Origin: Otatea glauca
Taxonomy: Eukaryota > Streptophyta > Magnoliopsida > Poales > Poaceae
Length of the DNA: 64,000 nucleotides
Assembly (NCBI GenBank): GCA_036346275.1
Contig: CM070718.1
Location: 56,300,188-56,364,187 of the forward strand
Direction: 5' to 3'
The position numbers and the translations under genes were made by a program. The notes under the pieces were generated by a model. It had not been told where the DNA came from and did no database searches. It saw only the letters and a list, made by a program, of their open reading frames with translations. Positions 12,208 through 25,859 of the stretch are shown here, piece after piece; the first letter of the stretch is position 1, and each line of letters opens with the position of its first letter.

Positions 12208-13067
12208 GTTAGTAATTTTAATAACATTATATTTGTTGTTGGATTTTACTTTATAGATTGTTTTAGATTTAGATAATTACATTTCTTATTCATTTCAGTG
12301 ATTTAGTTGATTTTTAAATGGTGAAAATGGCTAGGTGAATTTTGCAAAATGGTGAAAATGGCTAGGTGGATTTAGTAATAATGAAAATTGCAAGATACAT
12401 TTGTAAATCGATATATTTACAAATATATCCTGTATTTTCATTTATATGCTTACTCTCAATAATTAAAGTAATTAAAAAATTGCAACATTGATATTATCAA
12501 TTATGGAAGTAATTTAAAAATTGCTACTTGGATAATTTTAATATAATAAAAATATGACCTAATTATTCACAATTATGTATTATTTTGTAATTAATTAAAA
12601 TTGGAAGATGGAAATTTACATAATGAAAAAAGATTGATGTATTTTAATTGATATAGTAAAAATATATCCTAAGTATTTACAATTATTTTCATTTTATAAA
12701 ATAATAAAAAAATGTTACATGGATATTTACATAATGAAAAAAGGTTGATGTATTTTAACATAGTCAAAATATATCGTAACTATTTACAATTATTTATTAT
12801 TTTGTAAATATTTAAAAATTGGAAGATGGATATTTACATAATGAAAAAAGATTGATGTATTTTGACATAGTAAAAATATATCCTAAGTATTTTTTTCATT
12901 TTGTAAAATAATAAAAAGTTGCTAGATGGATATTTACATAATGAAAAAAGGTTGATGTATTTTAAGATATTCAAAATTGCTACATGGATATTTAAATCTT
13001 ATCATTTACAATTCTATTGTTATTTGCAATTATATGCTTATGTGATGTTTGTTTTAATTAATTGTAG
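12208..13067 (+). other. Probable 5' UTR intron of the CACTA-1 transposase, with ~110-bp tandem repeats
   Basis: A donor-like GTTAGT at 12208 and a TTAATTAATTGTAG acceptor immediately before the ATG at 13068 delimit an AT-rich intron. Between about 12606 and 13000 a unit beginning GGATATTTACATAATGAAAA recurs at about 12606, 12719, 12827 and 12925 (period ~100-113 bp). There is no coding content. Confidence 0.55.
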
Positions 13068-14898
13068 ATGGACCGAAGGTGGATGTATGACACGGACCGT
13101 TGCGGCGCAGAGTTCTTTAATGGTGTGACATGTTTTGTAAACGCGGCTGCGGCGCACAAGTCAAAGAATCTATCGAACTATACGTGTTGTCCATGCGTTG
13201 ATTGCAAAAACGAGAAGTTATTTTCTACCATAGAGTCGATAAGTGCACACTTACTTCGAAGGGGTTTCAAGGCTGGCTATACCTGTTGGACCGAGCACGG
13301 TGAAGATGAGATTGTGCATGAAGGGCAACATATTGGTGAAGATGACGGAGACAACGATATGACGGTGGTCGAAGATACGTTTGTCGATAGCCACGACGAC
13401 GACCTGGATCAAATGTTGCGTGATGGTGAGGGGGACTTCATGAGTGAAAGAGAGTTTCAAAAGTTCCAGCGTATGGTAGAGGACTCCACAACACCATTCT
13501 ACCCTGGCTGCAAAGAGGAGCAAAAAAAACTGCATACCGTGCTTACACTACTGCAGTTGAAGGCAAGCAATGGTTGGTCCGATAAGAGCTTCACTGAGCT
13601 CTTATGTCTATTGGGGGACTTGCTTCCAGAGGGTAACGTGTTGCCTACAACTACGTACCAGGTCAAACAGGTTGTCTGCCCGTTGGGACTAGAAGTACAA
13701 AAAATACATGTATGTCCAAACGATTGCATGTTGTATCGCAATGAGTTTGCACACTTGGATGCCTATGTTGTTTGCAAAGCAAAGCGGTATAAGGGCAACG
13801 ATGATATCCATAATGACGATGTCGAGGTGGAGCATAAGAAGAAGAGATCCCCCCGTAAGGTGCTGTGGTATTTCCCTATAATCCCCGTGCAAGCGATTGT
13901 TTGCGGACAAAAGGCATGCCCAATTGCTACGATGGCACGCCGAAGAGCGTAAGAAGGATGGAATGCTTAGGCACCTTACCGATTCTATGCAATGGAGGAA
14001 CATCGACAGAAAATATAAAAAGCACTTTGCATATGATGTGAGGAATATAAGGTTGGGTTGAGTACGGATGGGATGAATCCTTACGGCAACATGAGTAGCA
14101 AATCACAAGATGCTTGGCGGTGACTCTATGTATCTACGACCTTCCTCCTTGGCTTTGTATGAAGCGGAAGTACATTATGATGCCACTCGATCCAAGGGCC
14201 CGTGCAACCTGTCAACGATATCGATGTGTACCTCAAACCATTGGTTGAAGATCTTCTAATCTTGTGGAACAATGGAGTGCGGGTATGGGATGAGTACAAA
14301 AAGAGAACTTTATCCTACATGCATTGTTGTTCGTAACCATTAATGATTACCCTGCCCTTGGTAACCTGTCGGGACAGACGACAAAAGGGTTCAACGGATG
14401 CGTCCAATGCTTGGATGATACTGAGCCGGTGGTCAAGAACTGTCGAAAAATGGCCTACATGCAACATCGTAGGTTCCTTCGCAAGGATCACCCATACCGC
14501 AATAATAAGAGAGCCTTTGACGGGACAAAGGAGACTGCCTTAGCTCTGAAAAATCGCACTAGGAAACAGATATTTGAGGCCGTAAAGCATCTTCATATTA
14601 TTCAAAGAAAGGGAGCCGGCAGTACATCTATCCCGAGTTTCCATGACAAGGCTCCTTTGTGGAAAAAGAGATCAGTATTTTGGGTCCTACCGTACTGACA
14701 ACACTTGGAAGTTCGACACGCAATCGACGTCATGCACATAGAGAAGAACATGTGCGACAGCTTGCTTGGTTTCTTACTGGATATACCTGGCAAAACAAAA
14801 AGATACCCTCCACGCACAGATGGACCTTGAAGATATGAAACTCCGGAAGGAGCTGCATCACGAAGACAAGGATATAGGCAAAAAGTACCTACCCACAG

Positions 14899-17800
14899 TG
14901 TAACATCCCAAAAATTTACCCAAATATTATTTTATTGCTTAAAAGTGCATTTATGATTTTCTGGAATTTATTTGGATTTTTCTGGATTTAGTTGAATTAA
15001 TTTTAAATTAAGTTTATTTACCCTTTTGTTCAAATTTATTTAAATCTATGTAAAGTTAAAATAAAGTTTTGCCAAAAATATTTCATTTGAGTCCAGAATG
15101 TCTCAAAGTATTTTTGAGATTTTTCTGGGATTTTTCCTGATAAATTATTTGCCTAAAACCAATTAAATGAATTTCTAGAATTATTTAAAGTAATAAAGTT
15201 TTAAAAATCCTTTTGGAACAGTATTGGGCCGAAGCCCAATACTGTGCGTGTGAGGCCCGCTTCGGGCAGCCCAATCGGCCCGTCTTAGTAAAACCCTAGC
15301 CGCTTTGATTCTGCACCGTTGATCTCGATCGGGCGCTTGAGATTTGTCCGCGTGGCCGAGCGTCCTGAGCCGTCGGATGAGCGCCGCGTGTACGAGCCGG
15401 ATGTGGCCGTGTCACCTTTCTGAGTCGCCGCTGGAGTCCGCCGTCGCCAAGGAGCCGTCTTCGGAGTCCGTGCCTGGCACGCCTTTTCGTGCGACAATTT
15501 AAGCACCGAGGCGGGCGCTGAGATCCTCACCTCGTGTTGCGTATTCTGCGCAAATCCCGAGCTCCGAGTCGCCGTTGTTCGCTCGAGGGAGCTCGCCGGA
15601 GTTGGTGGTTCTTGCCGTGGTGGTTTTCGCGCGTTTTCGTCGCCGTCGTCGAGTCTCCGACGCCACTGGTGCCATCTTCGAGTTCGCCGAACCGCACCGC
15701 ACAGAACCCGCAGCTTCTCGTCGCCAGAAACTCGCCGAAGCGCCGCTACCCTGACCTTCTTCTTCGCTGCCGGTGAGATCTCGCCGTCGTGTAACCATCG
15801 CTGGACCCAGAAGCTCTAGGCCGTCGGATCTAGATTCGTGGGTTGGCACGTTGCCACGTCGCGGGCCAACAGTGACCGTCCGATCCATCTTCCTCAGACC
15901 AGATCGAGCGGTGCGTGCGACCAATCAGGGTGTGCCGCGTGGTGGGCGCAAGCATCGAGGCGCCGTGGACCGGGTTCACGGTGGACTAGCTCCGAGCCGT
16001 GGACTCAGTCTATGGACCCGGAAGCGTGTCGCGCTCTGATTGGCTCAGTCCAGCGCTGACGTCATAAATCTGTTTTCAAGTTAAAAATAAATCTGTTAAT
16101 TCTGTTTTTCTGATTTTTTTTACAATTTCAGTATTTATTACAAACTTCAAAAGGCTATATCTTTTGTATCGTAACTCAGATTTGAGTGATTCCAATTTAT
16201 AAAAATTTGTAAAATTGAGATATATTTAATGGTGAATTTTATTTAATTTTTGGAGTTCATTTGCTCTCTGCTTTGGTATTTATTTGCTTTTCTCCTTGAT
16301 GCAGCGTGAGGCGTTGAATTGTGCGACGCTTGGAGGAAGATCCAAAGAACTCAAGAGCAAGTTCCGAACCAGATCAGGACCTATTCCAAGGCAAGTTGTG
16401 CTTTGATCATGTTGAACCCATGTTTATAAAATTGCTATATTCGTTTTACCCTATTGCATATATTTCAAATATACAATTGTTTCAAATTAGATTGGGCTTA
16501 GCTAATATACCAGATTGATCTATACCCTACCTTGTCATTGTATGCCATGATCCATTGTCACCCTAGATTGGTTAAATATAGTTGGTTAATAATTATAATC
16601 AACATTGGAGGATTAGTTCGTACTAGATGCTTAGCCATGCCACGTCATCACATGTGTCAGAATCATTGATAATTAATCTTGATTAATGGAATATGGAACA
16701 ATTTTATGAACTTGTCTGTCATGTGGATCACACGATGAGATTGAGTTGTCGTGGCGAGTCATGTCACGCAACGATGTTGAATTGTTGATAGCATGTGGTG
16801 CTTGGTAATCAACTGGGTGATAATCATTTAGATTGGGGCAAGTGACAAGGGGCGAGGAAGCCAAGGTGGGCCCGAAGGGCAGAGGGTATGTGGATGTCTT
16901 GCCTTGATCACACTAAGGACTTAACTTTGCAAGCCTTTGACCTGAGTCAATCATGCAACCACATGTCTGGTATGGGCCAGCCTAGCTGAGTAATTTGCAA
17001 TGTCTTAAGTTTGGTACTATCGTGGTCGTTGTGAGTTCCCGAGTTATGGAGTAATTCACATGGCGCCAGAGGGGGGCCCTGGATGTGGTAACCAGTCCCA
17101 CCAGTGTTGAAACCGTAGCGGGTAGTATCGGATTAAGCCAGCGCATTGTAAAGGCTTTGTTATAATCACTCGCCTTGGTGGTGTTTGGTTGTATCACGTG
17201 GGTAAAGTGCATAACCTCTGCAGAGTGTGAAACTATTCGGATAGCCGTGCTCGCGGTATTGAGCAATGCTCGGGAATTACAGTTAAGGGTTAGCTTAATT
17301 AATTGGACAACTTGGTTGGGATGGCGGAATGCCATATGGAGATGGAAATTGACTTAGAATTTGAAACTTGGTTTACTTGAGAAATACTGAATTTATTTAC
17401 TATTGTTATTTGTTTTACAGTCTTTATAATCTATCTACTGTATTTGTTCATAAATGCTGCTTATTGCAAAATAGCCATGATAGCCTATCCATTGGAATAA
17501 GCCTTACATATAGTTACATAGAATTGCATTCTGTGCACAACTTGTTGAGTGCTTAAGTACTCACCCTTGCCAACAACAATAATCAACAGTTGAAGAATCT
17601 ACACCTGTGTTGGAAGAAGAAGTCCAAGAGGGCACGAGTCATTAGGGTCCGAACCTTGTCGGTTACTGTGGTGGTGATGAGCTATCTACGTTTTCTTCTG
17701 TCCGCTGCTTAATTATTAGTTTATATTTCCAATCTTGCCCTGCGTGGCTTAATAATGTAAGTTGGTCATAAGATCATACATTTAGCTATATCAATAAATG

Positions 17801-17929
17801 AACTATTATTTATATTTTCGTTGAGTATGATGTGATATGTACCAATGTTGAGCTGTGTGCACTAGCGTTGATCCTGGGACTAGTGCGGTAAACACAGTGG
17901 GTTCGAATCAGTGGATTCGGGTCCTTACA
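14899..17929 (+). repeat. 5' LTR of chromovirus A
   Basis: A 3031-bp LTR nearly identical to 37310-40360. AT-rich first 300 bp, a palindromic block TATTGGGCCGAAGCCCAATA near 15222, a GC-rich leader region 15240-16060, then AT-rich sequence to the end. The 3' copy has CTATTTAA at 37906 where this one reads CAATTTAA, so the LTR TATA box may be mutated here. Open frames in the GC-rich part, on both strands, are not genes. Confidence 0.92.
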
Positions 17930-17933
17930 GAGG

Positions 17934-17945
17934 TGGTATCAGAGC
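17934..17945 (+). other. Primer-binding site of chromovirus A
   Basis: TGGTATCAGAGC, complementary to the 3' end of initiator tRNA-Met, four bases after the LTR end. This is the usual reverse-transcription primer of plant chromoviruses. Confidence 0.9.
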
Positions 17946-18142
17946 ATACTGACTGTAGGTCTTGGCCCTAGATAGTATGAAGGTGTCCTATGTGAGTCCA
18001 AAACTATTTTCTAAAGAAAAATTTAAATTTGACTAATAAAACACTCTTGACTCATCTCATTCTCTACTTCTCGCCTTTGCTGAATTTACCCGCTTTACTT
18101 GCCGTTTGGAGGAGAACTTATTCAAAGTTCTTGTGGAGCGGA

Positions 18143-18784
18143 TGCCGATCGTTCGACCTTCGAGGAGTCGGTGGCGGCTCGCCATGGAGCTGTGGAGAGT
18201 GCTTGAGACGCTTGAGGCTTCTATCGTCCGCTTTACCGAGGAGGCGGTGGTCGATTAATGGTGTACAATGAGGATTTATTTGCAAGCTGATTATCTACGC
18301 CCGAGAGAATGATGAAGCTAGCAGGCCAATCAACATCTCCGCCAGAAGATTCTCGTACGAGGTTGCAATTCAGGAGGTTGCCCGACTTGCTCTTCGCCGT
18401 GTCTACCGCGACTACGCCGACGAGCTTCACGACTCAGTGTTCCGACTTCACCCAGAGGTTCAAGCGTGCCAAAGCTGACGGATCGTGGAGGACGAGTGTG
18501 CCACTGCAACGCACCTTGCGGAGTTTGCCCTTGCCCAGGAGGATCATATGAGAGAGACTACTCAGGAGCTGGAGACAGTGTACGAGGCACTCAGAGTGGC
18601 AGAGCAGGAGCTTGAGGTGACCCGTGCTTCAGCCGTCGGGATGATCACTGAGCTGGGAGAGGCCCTAGAGGCGGTCGAGGATGAGTTGGAGCGCGTGACC
18701 CAAGGAGCTCAGGAGCCAGTTGAGGAGGAGTCAGAGGAGGATCCCGAGGAGCGAGAGTGGGAGCCCGAGGAGGATCAGTCTTAG
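18143..18784 (+). pseudogene. Extra frame upstream of gag in chromovirus A (orf0-like)
   Basis: Between the primer site and gag a coding region with shifting frames ends in an open frame at 18485-18784. Its product is rich in Glu/Ala heptads (TQELETVYEALRVAEQELE), predicting a coiled coil, and ends in a very acidic tail. From memory, rice RIRE3/RIRE8 elements carry a similarly placed orf0 of unknown role. Stops and frameshifts (for example near 18257 and 18310) break the N-terminal half. It shares position but little obvious sequence with the B-element frame at 23561-24309. Confidence 0.55.
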
Positions 18785-19365
18785 AGTTGTGTTGAGACTC
18801 GAGTGTTGAGTCGCGTCTTTAAGTTAGTCTTTACCTCTCTAGTTGACGTTAAGATTTCGTGTTTAGTTTGCTTCTTTGTAATACTGAGTGTGCAGTATGT
18901 GTTGCAAAGCTTGTAGGCTTAAATAAGCAGCCATACCAAGAATAAATAAAGAATTATTTCAGTTGGGTATAACCTATTTCCCCGCTTTAGAAATTCTTAC
19001 TTCTTATCTATGCTACATCTACCTTTCCTAACCCAAGAGGCAATCATCAGATGGTGAATACTCGAGGGAACAACGGTGCTTCAGGAAGTGGACTGCGCCA
19101 GAATGACAACCCCAATGACGGAGGCAGCCCTCAACCACCGCCAGTGGACATGCAGAATCTGGGAGCGTTTCTTGCCGCGCAGACTCAACTGATGCAGACT
19201 ATGATGCAGCAAATGACCAACGTAGCAGCAACCAACAACAACCCTGTAGCTCAGAACAACCATGGTGGACCTCGACCTCACTCCAAGCTGTCAGATTTCA
19301 TGAGGACCCGGCCACCAACTTTTTTAGGAAATGCGAACCCTTTGGAAGCCGATGACTGGCTTTGG

Positions 19366-22300
19366 TGTAACAGCCTCAAAAATCATAAAATAAAGAAAAA
19401 TGAAATAAAAATATTTTGTGCATTATTTTCGAAATTTCTGAAATTCCTGGATTTTCTGAATATTCTTTTGGCTTTTCTTTAATGCAAAAATGTGAAATGA
19501 AGAATATAGTAAATAGAAAATGGTAAAAAGTAAAAATGTTAATTCAACAAAAATTTACCAAAGTTTCTAAAAATATCTGAGGGCTCTCCTCAGCTTGCTT
19601 AAGTCGGTGGGTAAGCTGAATTTATAAAAATATTAATTAATCAAAGATAATCATGAGTAAATATCTCAGGGTAAAATGGTAAAACAATTTGGTAAAAATA
19701 TCTGTAGATCATCCTGACCCAAAATTTTTATCTTGCCGACATAAAAATAGTATCAATCTTCAGTAAAAATATCAATAATTTATTAATTCATTTTATAATT
19801 TTAAAAATTCAAAAACAGTGAATAAATAATCTGGAAAACAGTAATGTCAGAATTTATAAAATTTAAATATTAATAATTAAAATCTGTAATTTTTAAAGAA
19901 GGTGTAGAATGACAATTCAAATCATTATAAAAAGTTTTGTAAAATAATAACTTCATTTAAATCGCAAATTAAAATAAAAACAGAATGGACAATGTAGCAA
20001 CTGTTGCAATGTCAGAATTTTATAAAAATAATCATGCATCATAAAATGGCGAAAATTTTTCAGAAGGCTGGTAATATCCTTGCCGACCTATGGTAAAAAT
20101 TTCATAAATTTTCGTGCCCATTTGAATGTTGAAATTTCCGTTGAAATCCCGTTCGGTCGTGAGGCTTCTCCAGAGTTCTTTTCTCATTGTCACGACATGT
20201 GGGCCGGGCTGTCAGTGAGCCAGCTCGGCCGACAGTCGCTGCCACCTCGCCCCCACGCGTCAGCGACTCAGCGGCGTCTTCTTCTCCTCTCTCCCGCTCG
20301 CTCTCTCGCGCAGAGACGCCGCTCTCGGTCTTTCTCGCGCCAGCTCGCTCCAACCGCCTCTTAGCCCTTATAAAAGCCCCTCCTCTCTTCGCCGCCGACC
20401 CAGCTAGCTCCCAGTGCAAGCCATTCCGCCGTTGCTTTGGTCATCGTCTCCAATTCCGGCGAAAACCCGAAAGAGGGCAAAACCCCAAATCTTCTGCCGC
20501 AAGCCATTTCGTCCCAATTCCTTCGGCCTGAAGCATCCTAGAGCCTCCTGAAGTCCATCCCGAGCCCCGGCCGAAACCCATTCTTCCCCGGCGAGCTCCT
20601 CCGCCGCGTTTTTCTTCCGCCGCCACCGCGCACGGTGAGACCTCTATTCCGCCGCTCATTCTTTGAACTAAACCCATAAATGGGATCCTTGAAGTCCACT
20701 GATGCTTTTGGTAGTGATCTTCAAGCTCGGGAAGGTCTCGTTTTGCGAGAACGCCGGTGAGCCGTGAGCTCCGCCGCCCCTCTCCGGTGGCAGGCCGCCT
20801 CCGGCCATCTCCGGCCGAAGCGCCACCACCCAAAGATGCGCACAAGTGTGCTGAGCATGAATCCGGAACCCATTCCGTGATTCCGGCCGTGCTTCGCCGC
20901 CGGCGAGCTCGTCTTGCCGCTGATCTGCTCAGGTCACCGCTAAGCGGGCCTGACTGTCGGCCGCGTCTTGTTGGGCTCTTGCGTGACATGCGGACCAGCT
21001 TTGTCGTATGCGCATATAGCGATCCATGTGAACCAGCAGCGTCGGCCGGCCTTGCAGCAGATCGATCCCGACCGATGGGCCCGGCTTGTCGGCGCCTCAA
21101 GCGGTTCCGCCGAAATGGAAAGCGCGTTTTCCCCGCGAAAGCGTACTTTCCATTTTCGGCAATTTTCTGATTTTTAGTATTTAATCAAAACCTAGATATT
21201 CATTTAGCCATATCTTTCAAATCATTTAACCAAATTTGATGAAATAAAATTCTAAATTCATCTAAAATCCAGTAGATTCAGAATATGCAAAAATATTTCA
21301 GAATTGAATTTTATTTGAAATTCGAATTTAAATTCAAAGTAAAGGTTAGAAATATGCCATTCATGGAAATTTTGCAAATAACCTCCAAATTTAGTAAAAT
21401 AAATTTTATTAGAATCCTTGTAATCTCAGGAACCAGAATCTGTAAAAATACTTAGGGTGTGTTGTAAGAAAAATCTAAGTTACAAAATGAGTAGAAAATA
21501 ATGCAATAATGGTTTAAATAGATCAAATCTTTAAATTGCAAAAGAAAACAAATAACTCATGTAACCATTCCTGAAATTATGAAATCATTTTATTTGAATA
21601 TTTCCATCTGATTTCTTTTGGCCTTATTGAAATTTGGTATTTATTCTATGTCGCCTTACGACGTGTAGAACCCGACGAACCCGGTACATTCGACGACCAG
21701 GAGTTCAAGTCGAGGAAAATCAACAAGGCAAGCAAAACCCTTTGATCATATTGATCCCAGTTTTATAAATGTTTTCATTAAGTGTTTTACTGCATACTTA
21801 TTTTTTTTATTAAAGTCTGCTATATTTCGGGTAATGGTAATTATACCAGTAGACTTATAGAACTTCCTTGATAAGTAGGAAATTGAGAACCTTGAAAACC
21901 CTAGATTAGCTTAGACAATATTTAATGTCAATCAGGTTACTCACATTTAGTGAAATGCTTAGCCAAAGCTAAATGAGTTAAAACTGTGAAATGATTAAAG
22001 ACCTTGGTTATGACATTTAAATGGGTATGACCATTTTTGTGGTTGGTATTTGGTTGGAAAATGAAAATAAAACTATGGTTTAGATGCGGGCAATTATTGG
22101 CAATAGCCGTATGTGCATGTTTTGCACGTAGAATAGGGTGGAGATTATTGCCCGTGTCGGATTAAGGACCGAACTATGAGTTGTTTTCGTGCCAAGAATA
22201 TTCATACAACCACAAGTCTTTGGTATGGGACAGCTCTAACTTATTAAGTTATTTAAAACTAGCTTTGCACTTGGAAGGCGGAGTAGTACGAGCTGTTTCT

Positions 22301-23287
22301 TAATGAATTGCTCGACGGACGCCCACACCGAGGTGATCATGGATTAAACGTCTACCAATATAACGATGTACGCCATATTGTGGGTAGTTCCATCATTTCT
22401 ATGCTCGAGTTCTTACTCCACAAAATGGGTTTGTCGTCATCGTCTTTGGTGCAAAGTTAGGTTTAAATAATGTAATGATTATAACATGACTCTGCGGCAC
22501 ACCAAAGGAAGTGTGCAAATATCGATTGCTCAAAGAGTCAGTCATGTCTTGTGGGAAAGTGTATACCTCTGCAGAGTGTAAAACTAATCGATTAGCGCGT
22601 CATGATCATGGACACTTGGTAAAGTCATCACATAGTTAGCTGTTTTGCTTATTTTCCTAAAAAGTGGTTTCTACCACGTGTTGGTCATTTCCGTTGTGTG
22701 CGGAAAGAAATGATTTTAAGTATGATCAGTATACCCAAACATTCGTAATTTATTGATGCTTACATTCTATCACTTTTAATATTAAATTGCTTTTATTTAA
22801 ATTTCATTTTGCAATCTATTATTCTCGTATTTACATTTCAAACCGACTTTATGCAAATTAACCTTAATAGCCTTTCTTTGAAATGGCTCGCATGTATTTT
22901 AGGTTTTGCATAAGTCTTATAGTAATACGTAAGTACTCAACTTGCCATATTGATATTTTTAGGTGAAGAAAGCAGACTTCCCCAGCGAATCTTACGTTGA
23001 TGCGGGATACGGGGAATTTAACGATGACTATTTCTAAGGATTTTCCTTGTCAGTTGCCTGTGGGACAATGGGTTAAAAGGCACACTACAGGATGTTGTCT
23101 CCACTGCAGTTTTACTTTTGGTATTGTAAAAATAATATGTAATCTTACTTCCGCTGTGTAATAAAGTTTGTGTATGGTGTGATAACAATTTGTATTTGTG
23201 CGTACTAGCTCATCGATCATGGGACTAGTACTGTATGCACATGGTATCCATTTTTGGTATTAATTTATCAAAAATGGGGGCCTTACA
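19366..23287 (+). repeat. 5' LTR of chromovirus B
   Basis: A 3922-bp LTR, unusually long for a plant element. The core promoter is plausible at TATAAAAG (20369-20376), with a GC-rich leader 20100-21170. The matching box in the 3' LTR reads TATAAAG (30198-30204). AT-rich parts of the two LTRs are almost identical, while GC-rich parts differ by many short indels. Open frames at 20080-21177 are LTR sequence. Confidence 0.92.
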
Positions 23288-23290
23288 AGT

Positions 23291-23303
23291 TGGTATCAGA
23301 GCC
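23291..23303 (+). other. Primer-binding site of chromovirus B
   Basis: TGGTATCAGAGCC, three bases after the LTR end, complementary to initiator tRNA-Met. Confidence 0.9.
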
Positions 23304-23560
23304 ATGCTGACTGTAGGAAACCTAGGGTAGTCTGGGAGTAATAAAGACCTAAAACTTGACATTAGGTTGCAACCAAACTAAAATTTTGAATTAGGGCATC
23401 TTACCTGTCTATTCTTTATATGCATGAAACTCCTCTTTTGGTTATGCGTATACTTGTTAATAACTCTTTCCTATTTTTAATTTACGCTAGAATCTTTTCT
23501 TCCAAAATTACTTTCTTGTCTTACATTTAATCAGAATACTAATTCCTTGTTAAATGTGAG

Positions 23561-24309
23561 ATGGGCGGATATACCCCATGTTACACTTCCACTAATAGGG
23601 AGAATTCTGGCATGGCGGAATTCTTACTCGCTTGCTAGAATTAGCCCATTTTCCGAAAATCCACGATATATAGTATTCCATCTGCAGATTAGTTTGTCTC
23701 TGTGGAATACATAGCTAGGGTGGATATTCCTACCCGAGATGAGGACAGTGAAGAGTTTTTGTCTTTTGAGGGTCCTGGATCTTCTCTCATGATGGCCATG
23801 AGTGAAGCCGCCTATATGGCCGTTGTCAGTTTGCGCCACATTTTACCTGAACTGGCAGTGGTATATAGGAGGATTCCATCTAGGCCACCAGGTGGGGAGA
23901 ATAGCTATATGGATGCCACTGGGTTACAAAATCCCACTTTACGTAACCTAGTGGAATTCATAAATACCTCTGACCAGTATTGCCGTCAGGCAATAACTCA
24001 ATACAGGGAGGCGCGTCGCCGTGTAGCATTCCTAGAGAATACCATCGCTACTGTGTTTGGAGGTATTGTCCTCGCTCGTTCTGGGCAATTCCTCAGACAC
24101 CTGCGCCCGACGACACCCCAGTACCACCTAGGTGTCGCCAGGCGAGGATGTCAGTGATAGGGAGTCGCCCTAGATTACCGAGCATCCAGGTAGACCCCCA
24201 TAGTTTTCCTCCGCGGCATCCTCAGATACCGCAGGAGCATCGCTGTCAGGAGACCCCTTATCCTCCTGATGCCGAGAGTTCTAGTCGTAGGGATAGTAGC
24301 GGTCCGTGA
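23561..24309 (+). pseudogene. orf0-like frame of chromovirus B upstream of gag
   Basis: The longest open part (23702-24157) encodes a protein with EEFLSFEGPGSS, SLRHILPELAVVYRRIPSR and an Arg-rich helix QYREARRRVAFLEN. A frameshift near 24050 moves the sense frame to one ending at 24309 (SSSRRDSSGP). The N-terminal end from ATG 23561 is broken by stops. I do not know its function. Its placement between primer site and gag matches the orf0 of RIRE3/RIRE8-type elements (recalled, not checked). Confidence 0.55.
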
Positions 24310-24802
24310 GTTGCTAGATAATGAGTAGTATTAGAGGAAGTTTTTGGTTGTGCCCCTTTTATGTAGTAACGTCAAAAATAAATGCTATGTTTTGGTTGTG
24401 AATATTATGAAGCTGAAATAAAGTTCTTGCTTTATATTGTTTTGGGTGCTTTTGGTTCCTACTCGTAAATATTTAACTTTCAGTTAATATTTTTACGACG
24501 TTGTGATCCGTAATAATAGTAATCAAGTTGTGCTTTTAAAACATTTGGTAACAACTGAGATTAAAATTAAAGTAGATCTTAATTCATTAATAATCCTGTT
24601 CGGATGCTCGCAACCCGGTCCTTGGATGAGATTACGGGAGTGAGGAAACCCCGGAAACTCACCCTCGGCGAGTGACTTCGGCCACTCCAGCCCAGCCTAA
24701 TCCATCCATCCGTCGGCAGTCCGAGGATTTTCGTCGCGTCGTCCAAGCCGTCGAGATTCGCCGCCTCCTCAAGTTCAAGATGAAGAAGTTCCAGAGGGAC
24801 AG

Positions 24803-25800
24803 TTGCCAGGGCCGCCAACCATGGCTCAAGTGCTTGCGATGATAGAACAGGGTCGCCAGACGAATACCCTGTTGCTTCAGCAGTTGGTGCAAGGTGTGAA
24901 TAACCTTGGTGCTTCAAGTTCTAGGCCTGGTTTTGGTGAAAACCCTCATCAGTCCAAGTTGGGAGAATTCTTGAAGACTCGGCCTCCAACCTTTTCTTCT
25001 TCATCAGATCCCCTGGACGCTGATGATTGGTTACGAGCTATTGGAAGCAAGTTGACCATTGCCCAATGCAATGATCATGAGAAGGTCCTTTATGCATCGT
25101 ACCAACTCCAGGGAGCCGCTGCAGTCTGGTGGGAAAATTTCCAAGCGGCAAGGCCCCAAGGTCAAGAAGTTACTTGGGATGTTTTCCGAGAAGCTTTCAG
25201 GAAGACGCATATTCCTTCGAGCTTGGTAAATTTAAAAAGACGGGAATTTCTTGACCTGCGTCAAGGAAATATGTCCGTAATGGAGTATCTTCACCGCTTT
25301 AATTACCTTGCTCGCTATGCGTCATTAGAAGTCAGTTCAGAAGCCCGAAGAATCGAGCACTTCCGGGACAATCTGAATAATGAAGTTAAGCATCTTCTCG
25401 CCATTCATGACTTCCACGACTTCCAAACACTCGTGGACAAGGCTATAATCGCCGAGCATAGTTCGCGTGATGTTATGGAAAGTCGAAAGAGGAAGTGGAT
25501 GGCGCGGAAAGCTGCCAGCCCGAATTTGCCAAGGCCGCGCGTTGGTCAGCCGACCAATGTTCGACCTCCGCTCGCCTCAGCGGCAGCGACAAAGGCGTCA
25601 AGGTCGAGCACCCGGCCCAAAGACCTTCCGTTCGTCCCTCGAGCGGCAACGAAGGGAGGACTTCTGGAGTTCAGAATCAGGCAGCCGGTGTGACCTGCTA
25701 TCATTGCAAAGAGCGTGGGCATTATGCAAATGCACGCCTAAAAGAGGTCAGCGTCGGTCGGCGATCGTCGCAGGAGTTCAGAGACCCCAGTCGACCTTGA
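24803..25800 (+). pseudogene. gag of chromovirus B
   Basis: An open frame of 296 codons (24803-25693, entered from further upstream) carries MAQVLAMIEQGRQTN, the gag core (HEKVLYASYQLQG, AVWWENFQ, LARYASLEVSSEARR) and a basic C-terminal region. The zinc-knuckle CYHCKERGHYANA near 25700 lies in another frame, and its last Cys is lost by a small indel or change. The sense frame then shifts to the one carrying the protease. Upstream of 24803 the same frame continues as a Pro/Arg-rich N-terminus with probable frameshifts. Confidence 0.8.
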
Positions 25801-25859
25801 GAGCCGGGAATTCTCGGGTTGTCAAGCTGCTGCGACTCTTAATCGCAGCGAGTAGCGGT

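Noticed and set aside
15285..16059. Open frames on both strands, repeated at 37730-38470
   Set aside because: Both sit in the GC-rich part of the two A LTRs; present twice and non-conserved, so not a host gene.
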